Source: Neobacillus pocheonensis (GTDB taxonomy: Bacteria > Bacillota > Bacilli > Bacillales > Cytobacillaceae). Taken from it: a stretch of 64,000 nucleotides of DNA. Below, piece after piece: positions 53,938 to 62,146 of this stretch. The stretch is from NCBI GenBank assembly GCA_023702235.1, contig JAMQCR010000002.1:310001-374000 (forward strand), given 5' to 3'. The notes beneath the pieces were generated by a model, which worked only from the letters and a program-made list of their open reading frames with translations, was not told the DNA's origin and did no database searches. The position numbers and the translations under genes were made by a program. The stretch's first letter is position 1. Each line of letters starts with the position of its first letter.

Positions 53938-53971
53938 GTTAGTCAAACTCCTTTTAAGCAATAAAGGAGAA

Positions 53972-55444
53972 TCATTTGATTCCCCTTCCATTTCTATTGG
54001 TTATGCCGCTTTCAAGACCATGAATATTTTTTTTAGCATCTCGTTTAGCTAACACAAGCGTTAGGAAGAAGGCAATGACAATAGAAATTCCCATTCCAAT
54101 TACATAATAAATAATAGAAGCTGGATTAATAGAAATAATTCCAGGAAGTCCTGCTGCACCAAGTGCTACTGCCCTTACCTTAAAGAAAGTTACAAATGCA
54201 GAAGCAACCGCCGAACCAATAATGGCTCCGATAAACGGGTATTTAAGTTTTAGGTTGACACCAAACATAGCAGGTTCTATAATGCCTAAAAGTGCAGAAA
54301 TCCCAGATGCAGATGCAATACTTTTCATTTTTTTGTCTTTGGTAATAAGAAAAACGGCAAGGGTTGCTGCACCCTGGGCTACGTTAGACATACTTGCAAT
54401 TGGAAATAGGAATGATCCGCCCGTTTTGGCTACATTAGCGATTAACTGAGTTTCAACTGCAATAAAGCTTTGGTGCATACCGGTAATAACGATTGGCGCA
54501 TAAAATAATCCAAAAATCCCCCCGCCAACAAAGCCTGTTGTGTTATATAACCAAACGATTCCATCTGTGAAAAGATTACCAGCAGAGCGCGTTAACGGAC
54601 CAACAAAAGTGAATGTTAGTACTCCAGTTATTAGGATAGATAATAATGGTGTTAAAAGATTATCCAATGCGGATGGAATGACTCTTCGTAAGTTTGTTTC
54701 AATTTTCGCTAAAATGAAAGAAGATGCAAGAACAGGTAAGACGGCTCCTTGGTATCCAACCTTTTCAATAGTAAGACCGAGAATATGCCATGCAGGTACC
54801 TTATGGTCTACTAATGCTGCTCCATATCCATATGCATTTAACAAATCCGGATGAACCATGATCATCCCAAGTGCGGCCCCTAAGAAAGCATTTCCGCCAA
54901 ATCGTTTTGTGGCAGAAAAACCAATCAGCACTGGCAAGAAGACAAAGGCAGCATTTGCAAATGTATTAATCATTGCAGCTAAATCAGCAATACCTGGATT
55001 TGCATCAATCAATGATTTCCCATGTATAAATAAATCTTTTGCGGTTAATAGGTTATTAAGTCCCATTAATAGACCGCCTGCAACGATGGCTGGAATGATT
55101 GGTACAAAAATATCGGAAAGTAATTTGACAAGCTGGAGGAGCGGATTCTGTTTTTTCGCTCCTGCACTTTTCACCTGACTTGTAGACATTTCAGTAATTC
55201 CTACTAGATTTACTAGTGGCTTATAGACCTCGTTTACAATTCCTGCTCCTAAAATAATCTGAAATTGTCCAGCCGTTAAAAAGGTTCCTTTTACTACATC
55301 CAAGCTATCTAGTGCAGCCTGATCAATTTTTTCTTCATTGTGTAATACTAAACGCAGCCTTGTTGCACAATGTGCTGCAGCTGAAACATTTTCTTTTCCG
55401 CCAATTGCATTTAATATGGCTTGTGCAATTTCCTTGTGACTCAT
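53972..55444 (-). CDS. sacP: sucrose-specific PTS transporter EIIBC
   Basis: This membrane protein of about 490 residues imports and phosphorylates sucrose. The EIIB domain has the phosphocysteine C26 (AAHCATRLRLVL); EIIC follows from about residue 105 with ten helices and GGLLMGLNNLL, PVLIGFSATKRFGGN and GMHQSFIAVETQL. There is no EIIA domain, so it depends on a separate glucose-type EIIA. The ATG at 55444 fits an AAAGGAG site better than one two codons earlier. It is the first gene behind the triple ScrR operator region. Confidence 0.94.
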   Translation of the reverse strand: MSHKEIAQAILNAIGGKENVSAAAHCATRLRLVLHNEEKIDQAALDSLDVVKGTFLTAGQFQIILGAGIVNEVYKPLVNLVGITEMSTSQVKSAGAKKQNPLLQLVKLLSDIFVPIIPAIVAGGLLMGLNNLLTAKDLFIHGKSLIDANPGIADLAAMINTFANAAFVFLPVLIGFSATKRFGGNAFLGAALGMIMVHPDLLNAYGYGAALVDHKVPAWHILGLTIEKVGYQGAVLPVLASSFILAKIETNLRRVIPSALDNLLTPLLSILITGVLTFTFVGPLTRSAGNLFTDGIVWLYNTTGFVGGGIFGLFYAPIVITGMHQSFIAVETQLIANVAKTGGSFLFPIASMSNVAQGAATLAVFLITKDKKMKSIASASGISALLGIIEPAMFGVNLKLKYPFIGAIIGSAVASAFVTFFKVRAVALGAAGLPGIISINPASIIYYVIGMGISIVIAFFLTLVLAKRDAKKNIHGLESGITNRNGRGIK

Positions 55445-55474
55445 AATCATTCTCCTTTATTATAAGTTTTATTC

Positions 55475-55572
55475 CGGTACCGGTTCCAATTCGTTTTAAA
55501 AAAATAAAAACTAACAATAAACAGAGGAACCGGTTCTATTGAAAATGATGATTATTTTCGGAACCGGTTTCG
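55475..55572 (-). promoter_or_regulatory. three ScrR/LacI-type operators in the sacP promoter region
   Basis: Three related palindromes lie between scrR and sacP: GGTACCGGTTCC at 55476-55487, GGAACCGGTTCT at 55526-55537 and CGGAACCGGTTTCG at 55559-55572. All share the core ACCGGT with the operator before sacB. The middle one is the best palindrome. LacI-type repressors bind such sites as dimers, and the triple arrangement allows cooperative repression or looping. Confidence 0.75.
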
Positions 55573-55578
55573 ATAGAA

Positions 55579-56577
55579 TTATAACTCATGAATAAAAATA
55601 TTGCCAACGCTTTCTCTTTCAATTATTTTATATTTTGACAAGGTTAATGGTTCGGTTTCTTTCCCATTTACTAACTTCACCATATTTTGCGCTGCAACTT
55701 GCCCTGCTTCTTTGTAATAGAACTTGGCTGTTGTTAAACCAGGATGAATGACTTCTGTTACCTCATACCCGCCGAAGCCAGTGATCGATACATCAGCCGG
55801 CACCCTAATCCCTTTTAAATAAGCTGCTTTTATAGCGCCAAGCGCAATGTTGTCTGTCGCACATACTAATATAGAGGGACTAAATTCATCAATTATGAAC
55901 GGCACCTTTGTGATTGCTTCTGCTATTTTAAAACTTGTTTCATAATATTTCACTTCACAGCCTTCTACCTCTTGAATCGCTCGTTTAAATCCTTCTTTTC
56001 GATTCACCCCAACAGCAATATCCTTTTCAGTTACTCCCAAGAAGGCAATTTTTCGGTGACCATTGGCAAGGACATACCGCCCTAATTCGTAGGCTGCTTC
56101 AAAGTCATTATGAATGACGCTGTAAATATTCTCATGCTGTTGGCCAACGAGCAATACGGGTATTTGCAGCTGATTAAATGCCTCCAAATGAGTAGCCGTT
56201 ATTTGGGTAGCCAGCAGGATAATCCCCGCCACCTTTTGCCTGGCCATGCTGTAAATATTTTCGATTTCCCGTTCTAAATCTTGGCTAGTATTAGATATTA
56301 ACATTTGGTAGTTTAATTCTCTTAATTGCTCGTCAATGCCAATTAACGTTTGCGAAGTAGCATACGAATCAAGTCGAGGTACAATTGTCCCAATAATATT
56401 GGGTTTCTTTGCTTTTAAACTTTGGGCAAAAGTATTTGGAATATAACCGGTCTCTTTTATAACGCGTTCAATCTCTTTTTTAGTTAACTCGCTAACAGAT
56501 CCGCCATTGAGATACCGTGAAACTGTACTCTTTGCAACACCTGCTAGTTTAGCAATGTCGGAAATTGTTTTTATCAT
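55579..56577 (-). CDS. scrR: LacI-family sucrose-operon regulator
   Basis: This protein of about 332 residues has the LacI HTH and hinge at residues 1-60 (MIKTISDIAKLAGVAKSTVS, then RYLNGGSVSELT) followed by a periplasmic-binding-protein-like effector domain (NIIGTIVPRLDSYATSQTLI to ESVGNIFIHEL). The segment GFGGYEVTEVIHPGLTTAKF is typical of sucrose repressors ScrR. The start at 56577 is where the HTH begins; a longer frame adds 24 residues without a site. Operators with its expected palindrome lie downstream in front of sacP and also before sacB. Confidence 0.9.
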   Translation of the reverse strand: MIKTISDIAKLAGVAKSTVSRYLNGGSVSELTKKEIERVIKETGYIPNTFAQSLKAKKPNIIGTIVPRLDSYATSQTLIGIDEQLRELNYQMLISNTSQDLEREIENIYSMARQKVAGIILLATQITATHLEAFNQLQIPVLLVGQQHENIYSVIHNDFEAAYELGRYVLANGHRKIAFLGVTEKDIAVGVNRKEGFKRAIQEVEGCEVKYYETSFKIAEAITKVPFIIDEFSPSILVCATDNIALGAIKAAYLKGIRVPADVSITGFGGYEVTEVIHPGLTTAKFYYKEAGQVAAQNMVKLVNGKETEPLTLSKYKIIERESVGNIFIHEL

Positions 56578-56649
56578 TATTTCATCCCCATTTTCATGCA
56601 GCACATATCTATATTTCAATTCATTTGGTATGAATTTAACTTTTTGCAT

Positions 56650-57120
56650 TTTTTACAAATAAAACCATTAAAAATTGTTTTAATTATTTTCCCTGTACTA
56701 TCTCCAAGTATTAACTCATGTTCCACAGGTTATATCTATTTTATCCTAAGTATAAAATGATTTTTTTCATTAAGAAAGGCTTTTAGATTTGTTATCGTTG
56801 ATTTTATTAGTGTAAATCATTTAAATAATTTTGAAGTGTAATTTTCACTTTTTATTATTCCCCTATAAAGAAGCAGGGTTCCTAAAAAACAATTACAAAT
56901 TCCGGCCATTACATTCCCCCAAAAGATTCGAAAAAACCTCATTTACTAATGATACCGCTCACCGACCTTTTATTCCACAAACTGGCCCTGTTTATTGAAA
57001 AAGAAAATGGACTACACTCTTTATGTAAAATAATTTAAAGTATTCCCTATTGATAGAAGGTTTATCACTAGTTGAGCAAAGTCTATTTTTTACGAGTTCT
57101 TTCTATTATATAGGGTATAT
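56650..57120. other. AT-rich intergenic region and start of a repeated relic
   Basis: The part to about 56940 is AT-rich without genes and would hold the scrR promoter. From 56948 a sequence related to the element at 50577 begins (CCTCATTTACTAATGATACC) and continues as a diverged copy of 50680-50860. No intact gene is present. Confidence 0.45.
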
Positions 57121-57260
57121 TTCGTAGTCCTTAACTAACTTATAAAAAGTTGCTTTATTTCTTGCATCGCTTTCACAGCAGCCCTCTCTCCAGATTTCCA
57201 CCGATAATTAGCTTGTTTAAACTCTTACGTAATAATAAATTTCGATCTGCCGAAAGCTCC
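57121..57260 (-). pseudogene. serine resolvase C-terminal relic, copy 2
   Basis: This is a diverged second copy of the relic at 50861-51010. The HTH helix residues around KSGERAAVKAMQEI and TFYKLV are recognisable but the frame is interrupted. It belongs to the same type of degenerate element. Confidence 0.55.
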
Positions 57261-57355
57261 GCTTCTTTTCAGAGCTACATCAATGCCTTCAAGCTGCCTT
57301 TTTCGAATTTGATTGCGTTCGTCTACAGGAGTTGCTCCGCCAACTCCTGTCCCTA

Positions 57356-57658
57356 TCATATTAGAGGGTTTCTTTCTTTTCTACCTATCATTTTCAATAC
57401 TTGACGAAGACCTACTAAAGCAAATCCCTCTATGTACTTGTAAGCAATTATTGCGATAAAAGCTGAAATATTAATTATACCAAAAGGTGGGATAAACCGC
57501 CTAAAGATAGCAAAGTAAGGGCTAACTAGTTTTTCAATCCATATACCAACCTTTGTTGAATGGAATTGTGGAAACCAGGAACCCAAAATGAAAATGAAAA
57601 TTAACCAATAATAAATTTCAAAAATGTACTGTCCAATTTCTAAAATGAAAGAGCCCAA
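57356..57658 (-). CDS. YggT family membrane protein
   Basis: This 100-residue protein with two to three membrane helices matches the YggT/YlmG family: LIFIFILGSWFPQF near residue 20 and SPYFAIFRRFIPPFGIINIS at about 45-64. The family motif PxxxxxRRxIPPxGxxDxS is recognisable, with N replacing the usual D. YggT proteins act in envelope organisation; some copies accompany transporters. It ends just before the resolvase relic. Confidence 0.82.
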   Translation of the reverse strand: MGSFILEIGQYIFEIYYWLIFIFILGSWFPQFHSTKVGIWIEKLVSPYFAIFRRFIPPFGIINISAFIAIIAYKYIEGFALVGLRQVLKMIGRKERNPLI

Positions 57659-57692
57659 ATTTTTATTTCATCCCATCGATTATATTTTTTCT

Positions 57693-58061
57693 CTACCAGT
57701 ATGATGCCTTCCAATTTTCTTGGTAATTTATTTTATTGGATAGTTTAAAGCGTTTTTCCCAAAATTCCCTTTCCTGTTCTTCTCGAATGGCTTGATACAC
57801 ATCTTGGATTTGTCCATCTTGGTTTATAAGGTTTGTCCATTCTTCACAATTAATATGACTTATTAAATCTTTCTTATTATCACCAAACCAGTATCCAATT
57901 ATATAACGATAACCATTGTGTAACTGCCAGACCGCACCAAACATCCTATAAGTCAGAGCGTTTATATCAAGATACTTAATTCCAATTCCAAAATATGTTG
58001 GTATGGAGCAATTTTTGTAAAGGTTGTTTTTTATCATAAGAGACTTATGAGTTATTTTCAC
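57693..58061 (-). CDS. 122-aa protein of unknown function downstream of a c-di-AMP riboswitch
   Basis: I do not recognise this protein. A GTG start lies 5-6 bases after AGGAGGGATT. The sequence is rich in aromatic residues in the middle (MFGAVWQLHNGYRYIIGYWF) and has an acidic, amphipathic helix near the end (QAIREEQEREFWEKRF). There is no signal peptide or membrane helix. It is the first gene after the ydaO-type riboswitch, 170 bases downstream, but a terminator lies between, so it may or may not be its target. Confidence 0.5.
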   Translation of the reverse strand: MKITHKSLMIKNNLYKNCSIPTYFGIGIKYLDINALTYRMFGAVWQLHNGYRYIIGYWFGDNKKDLISHINCEEWTNLINQDGQIQDVYQAIREEQEREFWEKRFKLSNKINYQENWKASYW

Positions 58062-58156
58062 TTTTTAATCCCTCCTAAAACTCATAACCACTATAAACTT
58101 ATACATTTATTTTTTTATAGAGCCTGCATTAAGTCCCCCATTACTCGTTTTTTTCC

Positions 58157-58235
58157 AAAAAAAAAGACCACAATTGAAAAGCAGGCTTTTCTTGTAAAAA
58201 AACAAAAAAAGCCCCTTTCATAAGATGGTCTTTTG
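58157..58235 (-). terminator. terminator/expression platform after the riboswitch
   Basis: On the minus strand AAAAGACCA (58226-58234) pairs with TGGTCTTTT (58162-58170), followed by TTTTT. A smaller hairpin GGTCAAAAGACC overlaps the end of the aptamer. The upstream arm adjoins the last helix of the riboswitch, as expected for transcriptional control. Confidence 0.6.
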
Positions 58236-58366
58236 ACCTCCTTCGCTTTAGCCGACGAAGTTAGCTGACAGGTTAGGATGGCGAAAGAGTTAACATCCCT
58301 TCTACAAATCTGTAGAATTAACCCCAAAAAATCGGATTCTCCGTTCCCTTACGGGATTAGGCAATA
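58236..58366 (-). ncRNA. ydaO/yuaA-type c-di-AMP riboswitch
   Basis: The minus-strand leader follows the ydaO aptamer order: ATTGCCTAATCCCG, ACGGAGAATCCG, then GATTTTTTGGGGTTAAT, a variable hairpin (TTCTACAGATTTGTAGAA), GGGATGTTAACTCTTTCG, CCATCCTAACCTGTCAGCTA and ACTTCGTCGGCTAAAGCGAA with GGAGG at the end. The blocks GGGGTTAAT, GACAGCTAAC-like (GTCAGCTAAC) and the closing GAAGGAGG are diagnostic. In the family c-di-AMP binding turns expression off, typically of cell-wall hydrolase or potassium genes. No such gene follows here. Confidence 0.88.
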
Positions 58367-58643
58367 TGAAATTGTTTCCTATGTACATGATAAAACTCCG
58401 AAGAAAATAAATTGTAAAGGGTCAAAATAGCTCTCAAAAGGTATTTCAGTCTATTTTTTTATTTATTAATAAATCGTTTATATATTTATAATACTACATA
58501 CCACCCTTTCTCTCTCCATTTTCCTTATTCAGCCAAACTGCTTAATCGAAGAAAATTTAAAGGTGAATGGTTTAGCCCTGGAACACAATGTGTATCAACA
58601 AAGACACTTACTTATTCTGAGTTAGTGGAATCTTTTTATTTTA
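58367..58643. other. intergenic region upstream of the riboswitch
   Basis: This AT-rich gap has no gene. It should hold the promoter for the riboswitch RNA and the end of the His-rich gene's transcript. Confidence 0.35.
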
Positions 58644-58919
58644 TTAACCCATGTGTCCTGTATGAGTTGTATGCCCAGTATGTTCTGTAGTACCTGTGTG
58701 ATGATGGTTATGATGATGGTTATGATGATGGTGGGTGTGATGGTGGGTGTGGTGGTGGGTGTGGTGGTGTGTCTGATGATGTGTATGGTGTTGAGTTTGT
58801 TGATGTTGGGTACCAGTTGGTAATTGTCTGTTATCTTGTTGTTCATTTTGGGCCACCTGGTAAGGGTTTGGGTATTGCTGATAATAAGGGAATCCATAAT
58901 TTTGATTATACGAATTCAT
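58644..58919 (-). CDS. His-rich repeat protein
   Basis: This 91-residue protein has a Tyr/Asn/Gln/Pro-rich head (MNSYNQNYGFPYYQQYPNPY) and a tail dominated by histidine, with tandem THH or HHHT-type units (about residues 42-75) and HTGTTEHTGHTTHTGHMG at the end. Nearly one third of residues are His. An AGGAGGATAAAA site precedes the ATG. Such proteins in bacilli are often spore-coat or metal-buffering proteins; binding of Zn, Ni or Cu is expected from composition. No named family is assigned. Confidence 0.75.
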   Translation of the reverse strand: MNSYNQNYGFPYYQQYPNPYQVAQNEQQDNRQLPTGTQHQQTQHHTHHQTHHHTHHHTHHHTHHHHNHHHNHHHTGTTEHTGHTTHTGHMG

Positions 58920-59139
58920 TTTTATCCTCCTCGCTATTTTCCTTTAACTTACTTATTTAAAATATGCTGGTTGGGTTAAAAGGTAATATGGCATTAACCT
59001 AATTTTCAGCGAATTAATTATCCAAGAGAATTAAAAAAGAAAACACTTAGATTAGACTAAGTGTTTCGCATTATAAATCAGCTATTTTAGTTAACAACGA
59101 AAATATTTTTACAATTTTCCGAATTCATTAAAATTAAAA
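58920..59139. other. intergenic region with hairpin at 59041-59066
   Basis: The stem AAACACTTAG/CTAAGTGTTT lies at 59041-59066. On the minus strand it follows the PII relic and is flanked by TTTTC, a usable terminator. No gene is seen. Confidence 0.55.
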
Positions 59140-59310
59140 CGGGTAAATCATTTTTACATTTAAATTGGAAAGAAATGTACTATCAAAACCTGCTCCAAGA
59201 GCATGGGTTACTGTAATTCCACTCACTTCGATTTGAGCCAGGGCTTGTTTCAACTATTCAAATTTTGTTGGACGTGTAATAATTTCAATTTTTGTTAGTA
59301 CCTCACTCAT
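59140..59310 (-). pseudogene. PII protein relic (GlnK/NrgB)
   Basis: A start at 59310 opens MSEVLTKIEIITRPTKFE followed by TAG, then LKQALAQIEVSGITVTHALG in the same frame, clearly the N-terminus of a PII signal protein. The protein then diverges (FDSTFLSNLN) and ends early; the T-loop and the rest are missing. It follows an ammonium-transporter relic, the usual nrgA-nrgB (amtB-glnK) pairing. Confidence 0.75.
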
Positions 59311-59331
59311 ACGATCACACTTTTAGAAAAA

Positions 59332-59725
59332 TTAAGCATCGTGATAGGCTTTTTTTCCATGCAGTTTAATATCTAATCCGAGAGATTCTTCTTGCTCATT
59401 TTCCCGGCAGGGACGAACGAAGACTTTTACAAGTTTAATAAGTATATAGGATACAATCCCAAAAAATAGATAGGTTGCAACAATTGCAATTAACGGCTTT
59501 AAGACTAAGCTTGGATAAAATAATCCATTTTCTCCGGCTGAATTCACGGATTTTGTGGCAAACAAACCTGTAGCAATTCCGCCCCACGTTCCGCCGATTT
59601 TAGCAATCCAAACATATCAAGAGCATCATAACCGAATTTTTCTTTTTCCCAGAAAACCCCCAACAACAAATTGTACCTCCAAGGAATCCGATGAGAATAT
59701 AGGCAGCCAGCGCAACATTAAATGA
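59332..59725 (-). pseudogene. ammonium transporter relic (AmtB/NrgA C-terminal part)
   Basis: The longest frame (59565-59332) reads FATKSVNSAGENGLFYPS to GLDIKLHGKKAYHDA, the C-terminus of an Amt protein. Upstream pieces in other frames give FNVALAAYILIGFLGGTICC, KFGYDALDMFG and KIGGTWGGIATG, so at least two frameshifts are present. The N-terminal two thirds are absent. It sits where an nrgAB operon would be and cannot be active. Confidence 0.8.
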
Positions 59726-59875
59726 AGTAAAAATTTTATATTTTTTTAAAGAAAACAATATTTTAAAAAAGATGATTCATCATCACTTTTTGTGAATTAA
59801 CATAAAAAAGGAAAACAATTTAGACTTCCTGGCAATAATGTTAGCACCACACAAACATTAATAGGAGGTTCTCAA

Positions 59876-61056
59876 ATGTTTTCCGTGTTACTAGAATTGC
59901 CAGAGTTTGAAGTTGTTAAACAAGAGACTTTTGATACACATTATTTAGTTTATGTTGAGAAAAAAACAGTAGAGGAACGCTGCACTTATTGCGGCTTCCA
60001 CTCATCGGTTGTCCACGACAAAAGGACAAGAAAAGTTCGGGATCTATCTATACTTAATAAGCCTTTATTTTTAATGGCCTGTGTAAAGAGATTTCGATGC
60101 CAGAAATGTGATGAAGTATTTTCGTCTTCTTTTGAATCGATCTCATTACACCAGCACTACACCAATCGTTTTCGTCTATTTATTTATGAACAAGTACTTG
60201 GTACGACCATCCAAGATATTAGTCGAAAATACCAAATTGCTTACTCAACGGTTGAGCGTATTTTCTATTCTGTAGCTCATGAAAAAGGCCAAAGATCATC
60301 AATTACTAATCCAAGAGATTCAAGAAGGTCAAGAGATCACATTGAGTCTTGATGAAGTAGCTGTTCGCAAAGGACATAAATATGAAACTGTTCTTTATGA
60401 TGCCAACTTAGGAGCCGTCATGGGTATGCATCAACACCGTGATTTTGCTTCAACGCTAGACCTTTTATCGTTAAAGGTTTATTCACCCTGAACAGGTTAA
60501 AAACGTTGTGGTAGACATATGGGATCCCTTTCATAAAGCCATCCGGACAGCTTTTCCTAACGCACATATTATTGTCGATAAGTATCATGTCGTTCAAAAA
60601 GTAACTCAAGCGTTATATCAAGTTCGCAAGACAATACCCGGATTAAAGAAAGCTCGATTTTACCTTCTGAAAAGCTATGAAAATGTAAAGGAAAAACACC
60701 GACCACGACTAAATGAACTATTAGAAACATACGAGAGTCTAGCGTATGGATATTTTCTAAAAGAACTATTTAGAGACTTTTATAAATCAAAAGATTTTGA
60801 AACAGCAGACCAATTACTAAAGGAATGGCTTCAATTAGCCTGGAGTAGCCCGTTTCCATCATTTCATAAAGTGGCAAAAACGATAGAAAACAGGCGAAAT
60901 CAAATTCTTCAATACTTTAAAACGCCGTATACAAACGGACGTACCGAAGGTACCAATCATAAAATCAAGAATATAAAACGACGGGCTTACGGATATCCGT
61001 TGGTAAACAATGAAAACAATGTATATGGGAAAAACCGTAATAAATTAGGGAAATGA
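59876..61056 (+). pseudogene. ISL3-family transposase, multiply frameshifted
   Basis: Three frames (59876-60352, 60279-60491, 60508-61056) together form an ISL3-type transposase of about 390 codons. Landmarks are the N-terminal zinc finger CTYCGFHSSVVHDKRTRKVR plus CQKCDEVF, the catalytic LSLDEVAVRKGHKYET, VVDIWDPFHKAIRTAFPNAH and DKYHVVQKV, and the distal YTNGRTEGTNHKIKNIKRRA. The breaks lie near 60285, 60492 and 61010, and the last residues are altered. The element ends were not identified. It lies where ammonium-transport genes have been lost. Confidence 0.85.
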
Positions 61057-61163
61057 CTTAATGAAAATGGAGTGGTTCAAGAATGGATTGGTAGAAAATT
61101 GGGACTTGGAAGGAATACAATAGGCGATGTACCTAATAACCCTGACAGATCGCCTACTACATA

Positions 61164-61199
61164 AAAAGAGCCGAATAATATAATTTTAGGCTCTTTTTA
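61164..61199 (-). terminator. bidirectional terminator
   Basis: The stem AAAAAGAGCC/GGCTCTTTTT with a 16-base loop lies just beyond the stop codon of the lysozyme-like gene and downstream of the transposase relic. Both strands carry a T tract. Confidence 0.85.
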
Positions 61200-61203
61200 C
61201 ATT

Positions 61204-61824
61204 TTATTTATTACTTGCAGTCAATGAATTTATATTTTTAGTCACCTTTTCACTATAGGAGTAATCACCATAACAATATGGATACCGCGATTTAAAAAGT
61301 CTTTTTTTGCAAGCATAAATCTTAGGGTGCTTTTGAACTTGTAATAGGGAAAAATCTTTGGCTAATTCCTCTCTATGTTTTCCTCCATGTTCTGCTACAT
61401 AATTAATGTAACCAATTCCCATATTATAAGCTTGAATAATAGTCTCGAAATCTACCTGTTTTTCCTGACCGTAAGTAAGGATTTTTCGAAAATGTTTTAC
61501 TCCTATTTGGATACTTTCATTTGGATCTTTAATCGAATTCGGAGGTAATCCTATCGATTCAGATGATTGCATGGGGTCTCCACCTTTACCATGACTTTCT
61601 TGCTGCATTAATGCAATGAGAATTGGGGTGTATTTTTCAAGATGGTATTTTGCTAATTCCATATGAATAAGCGGAGCGTATTTTTTAACTTTTACAAATG
61701 GATCCCGTTGAAAATAAGGAAGATCATTATCCCAATAACAGTAAGTGAATAATACAACTAATACAAAGAAAGGCACAAGCAAGACGAAGCTGGATTGAAT
61801 CTTATTCAGTCTTCGTGGATTCAT
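61204..61824 (-). CDS. membrane-anchored lysozyme-like peptidoglycan hydrolase
   Basis: This 206-residue protein has one N-terminal membrane helix (about 11-30) and a lysozyme-like domain (PF13702) with the catalytic Glu in ALMQQESHGKGGDPMQSSES, then GVKHFRKIL and AYNMGIGYINYV. It resembles the N-terminal half of CwlT/VirB1-like hydrolases of conjugative elements, without the NlpC/P60 half. A GGAGAG site precedes the start. No conjugation genes are visible, so a cell-wall role or a leftover of an integrative element are both possible. Confidence 0.82.
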   Translation of the reverse strand: MNPRRLNKIQSSFVLLVPFFVLVVLFTYCYWDNDLPYFQRDPFVKVKKYAPLIHMELAKYHLEKYTPILIALMQQESHGKGGDPMQSSESIGLPPNSIKDPNESIQIGVKHFRKILTYGQEKQVDFETIIQAYNMGIGYINYVAEHGGKHREELAKDFSLLQVQKHPKIYACKKRLFKSRYPYCYGDYSYSEKVTKNINSLTASNK

Positions 61825-62146
61825 TTTTATTTCTCTCCTATTTTCATTCCTTTATTAATTATAGAGCATAATTTCTCGATAGAATACTTTAAATACTCCT
61901 GATTTTCATAGTACAGATAAACGCGTAATGTTGGTGGTACCCCTAGTGGAATTAGAACTACTAATAATAGCAACAATCATCATACTAAAAACAATACCTA
62001 TCAATAGTCCCCAATTTCTAAAGTTACTAAAAATAGTCCCAAGTGTGTAAATCACTTGGGACTATTTTTATATCAAGCTTGTGTCAATCGGTATGCTGTT
62101 TGGTAATTGATTTTCATCCAACAGCAGTAACTCCGTAAGTATTCCC
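61825..62146. other. intergenic region with terminator at 62029-62069
   Basis: A strong hairpin (AAAAATAGTCCCAAGTG/CACTTGGGACTATTTTT, 62029-62069) terminates the Nramp-like gene on the minus strand. The rest would hold the lysozyme-like gene's promoter. No gene is seen. Confidence 0.7.

Noticed and set aside
58115..58327. A 70-codon minus-strand frame
   Set aside because: It runs through the c-di-AMP riboswitch and its terminator, has no ribosome-binding site, and its composition follows the RNA structure.
61906..61943. A further possible Tn3-type end (ends GGTGGTACCCC)
   Set aside because: Only about 17 bases at the outer end resemble Tn3/Tn4430-type repeats, the inner half does not match, and nothing nearby looks like a Tn3 element.
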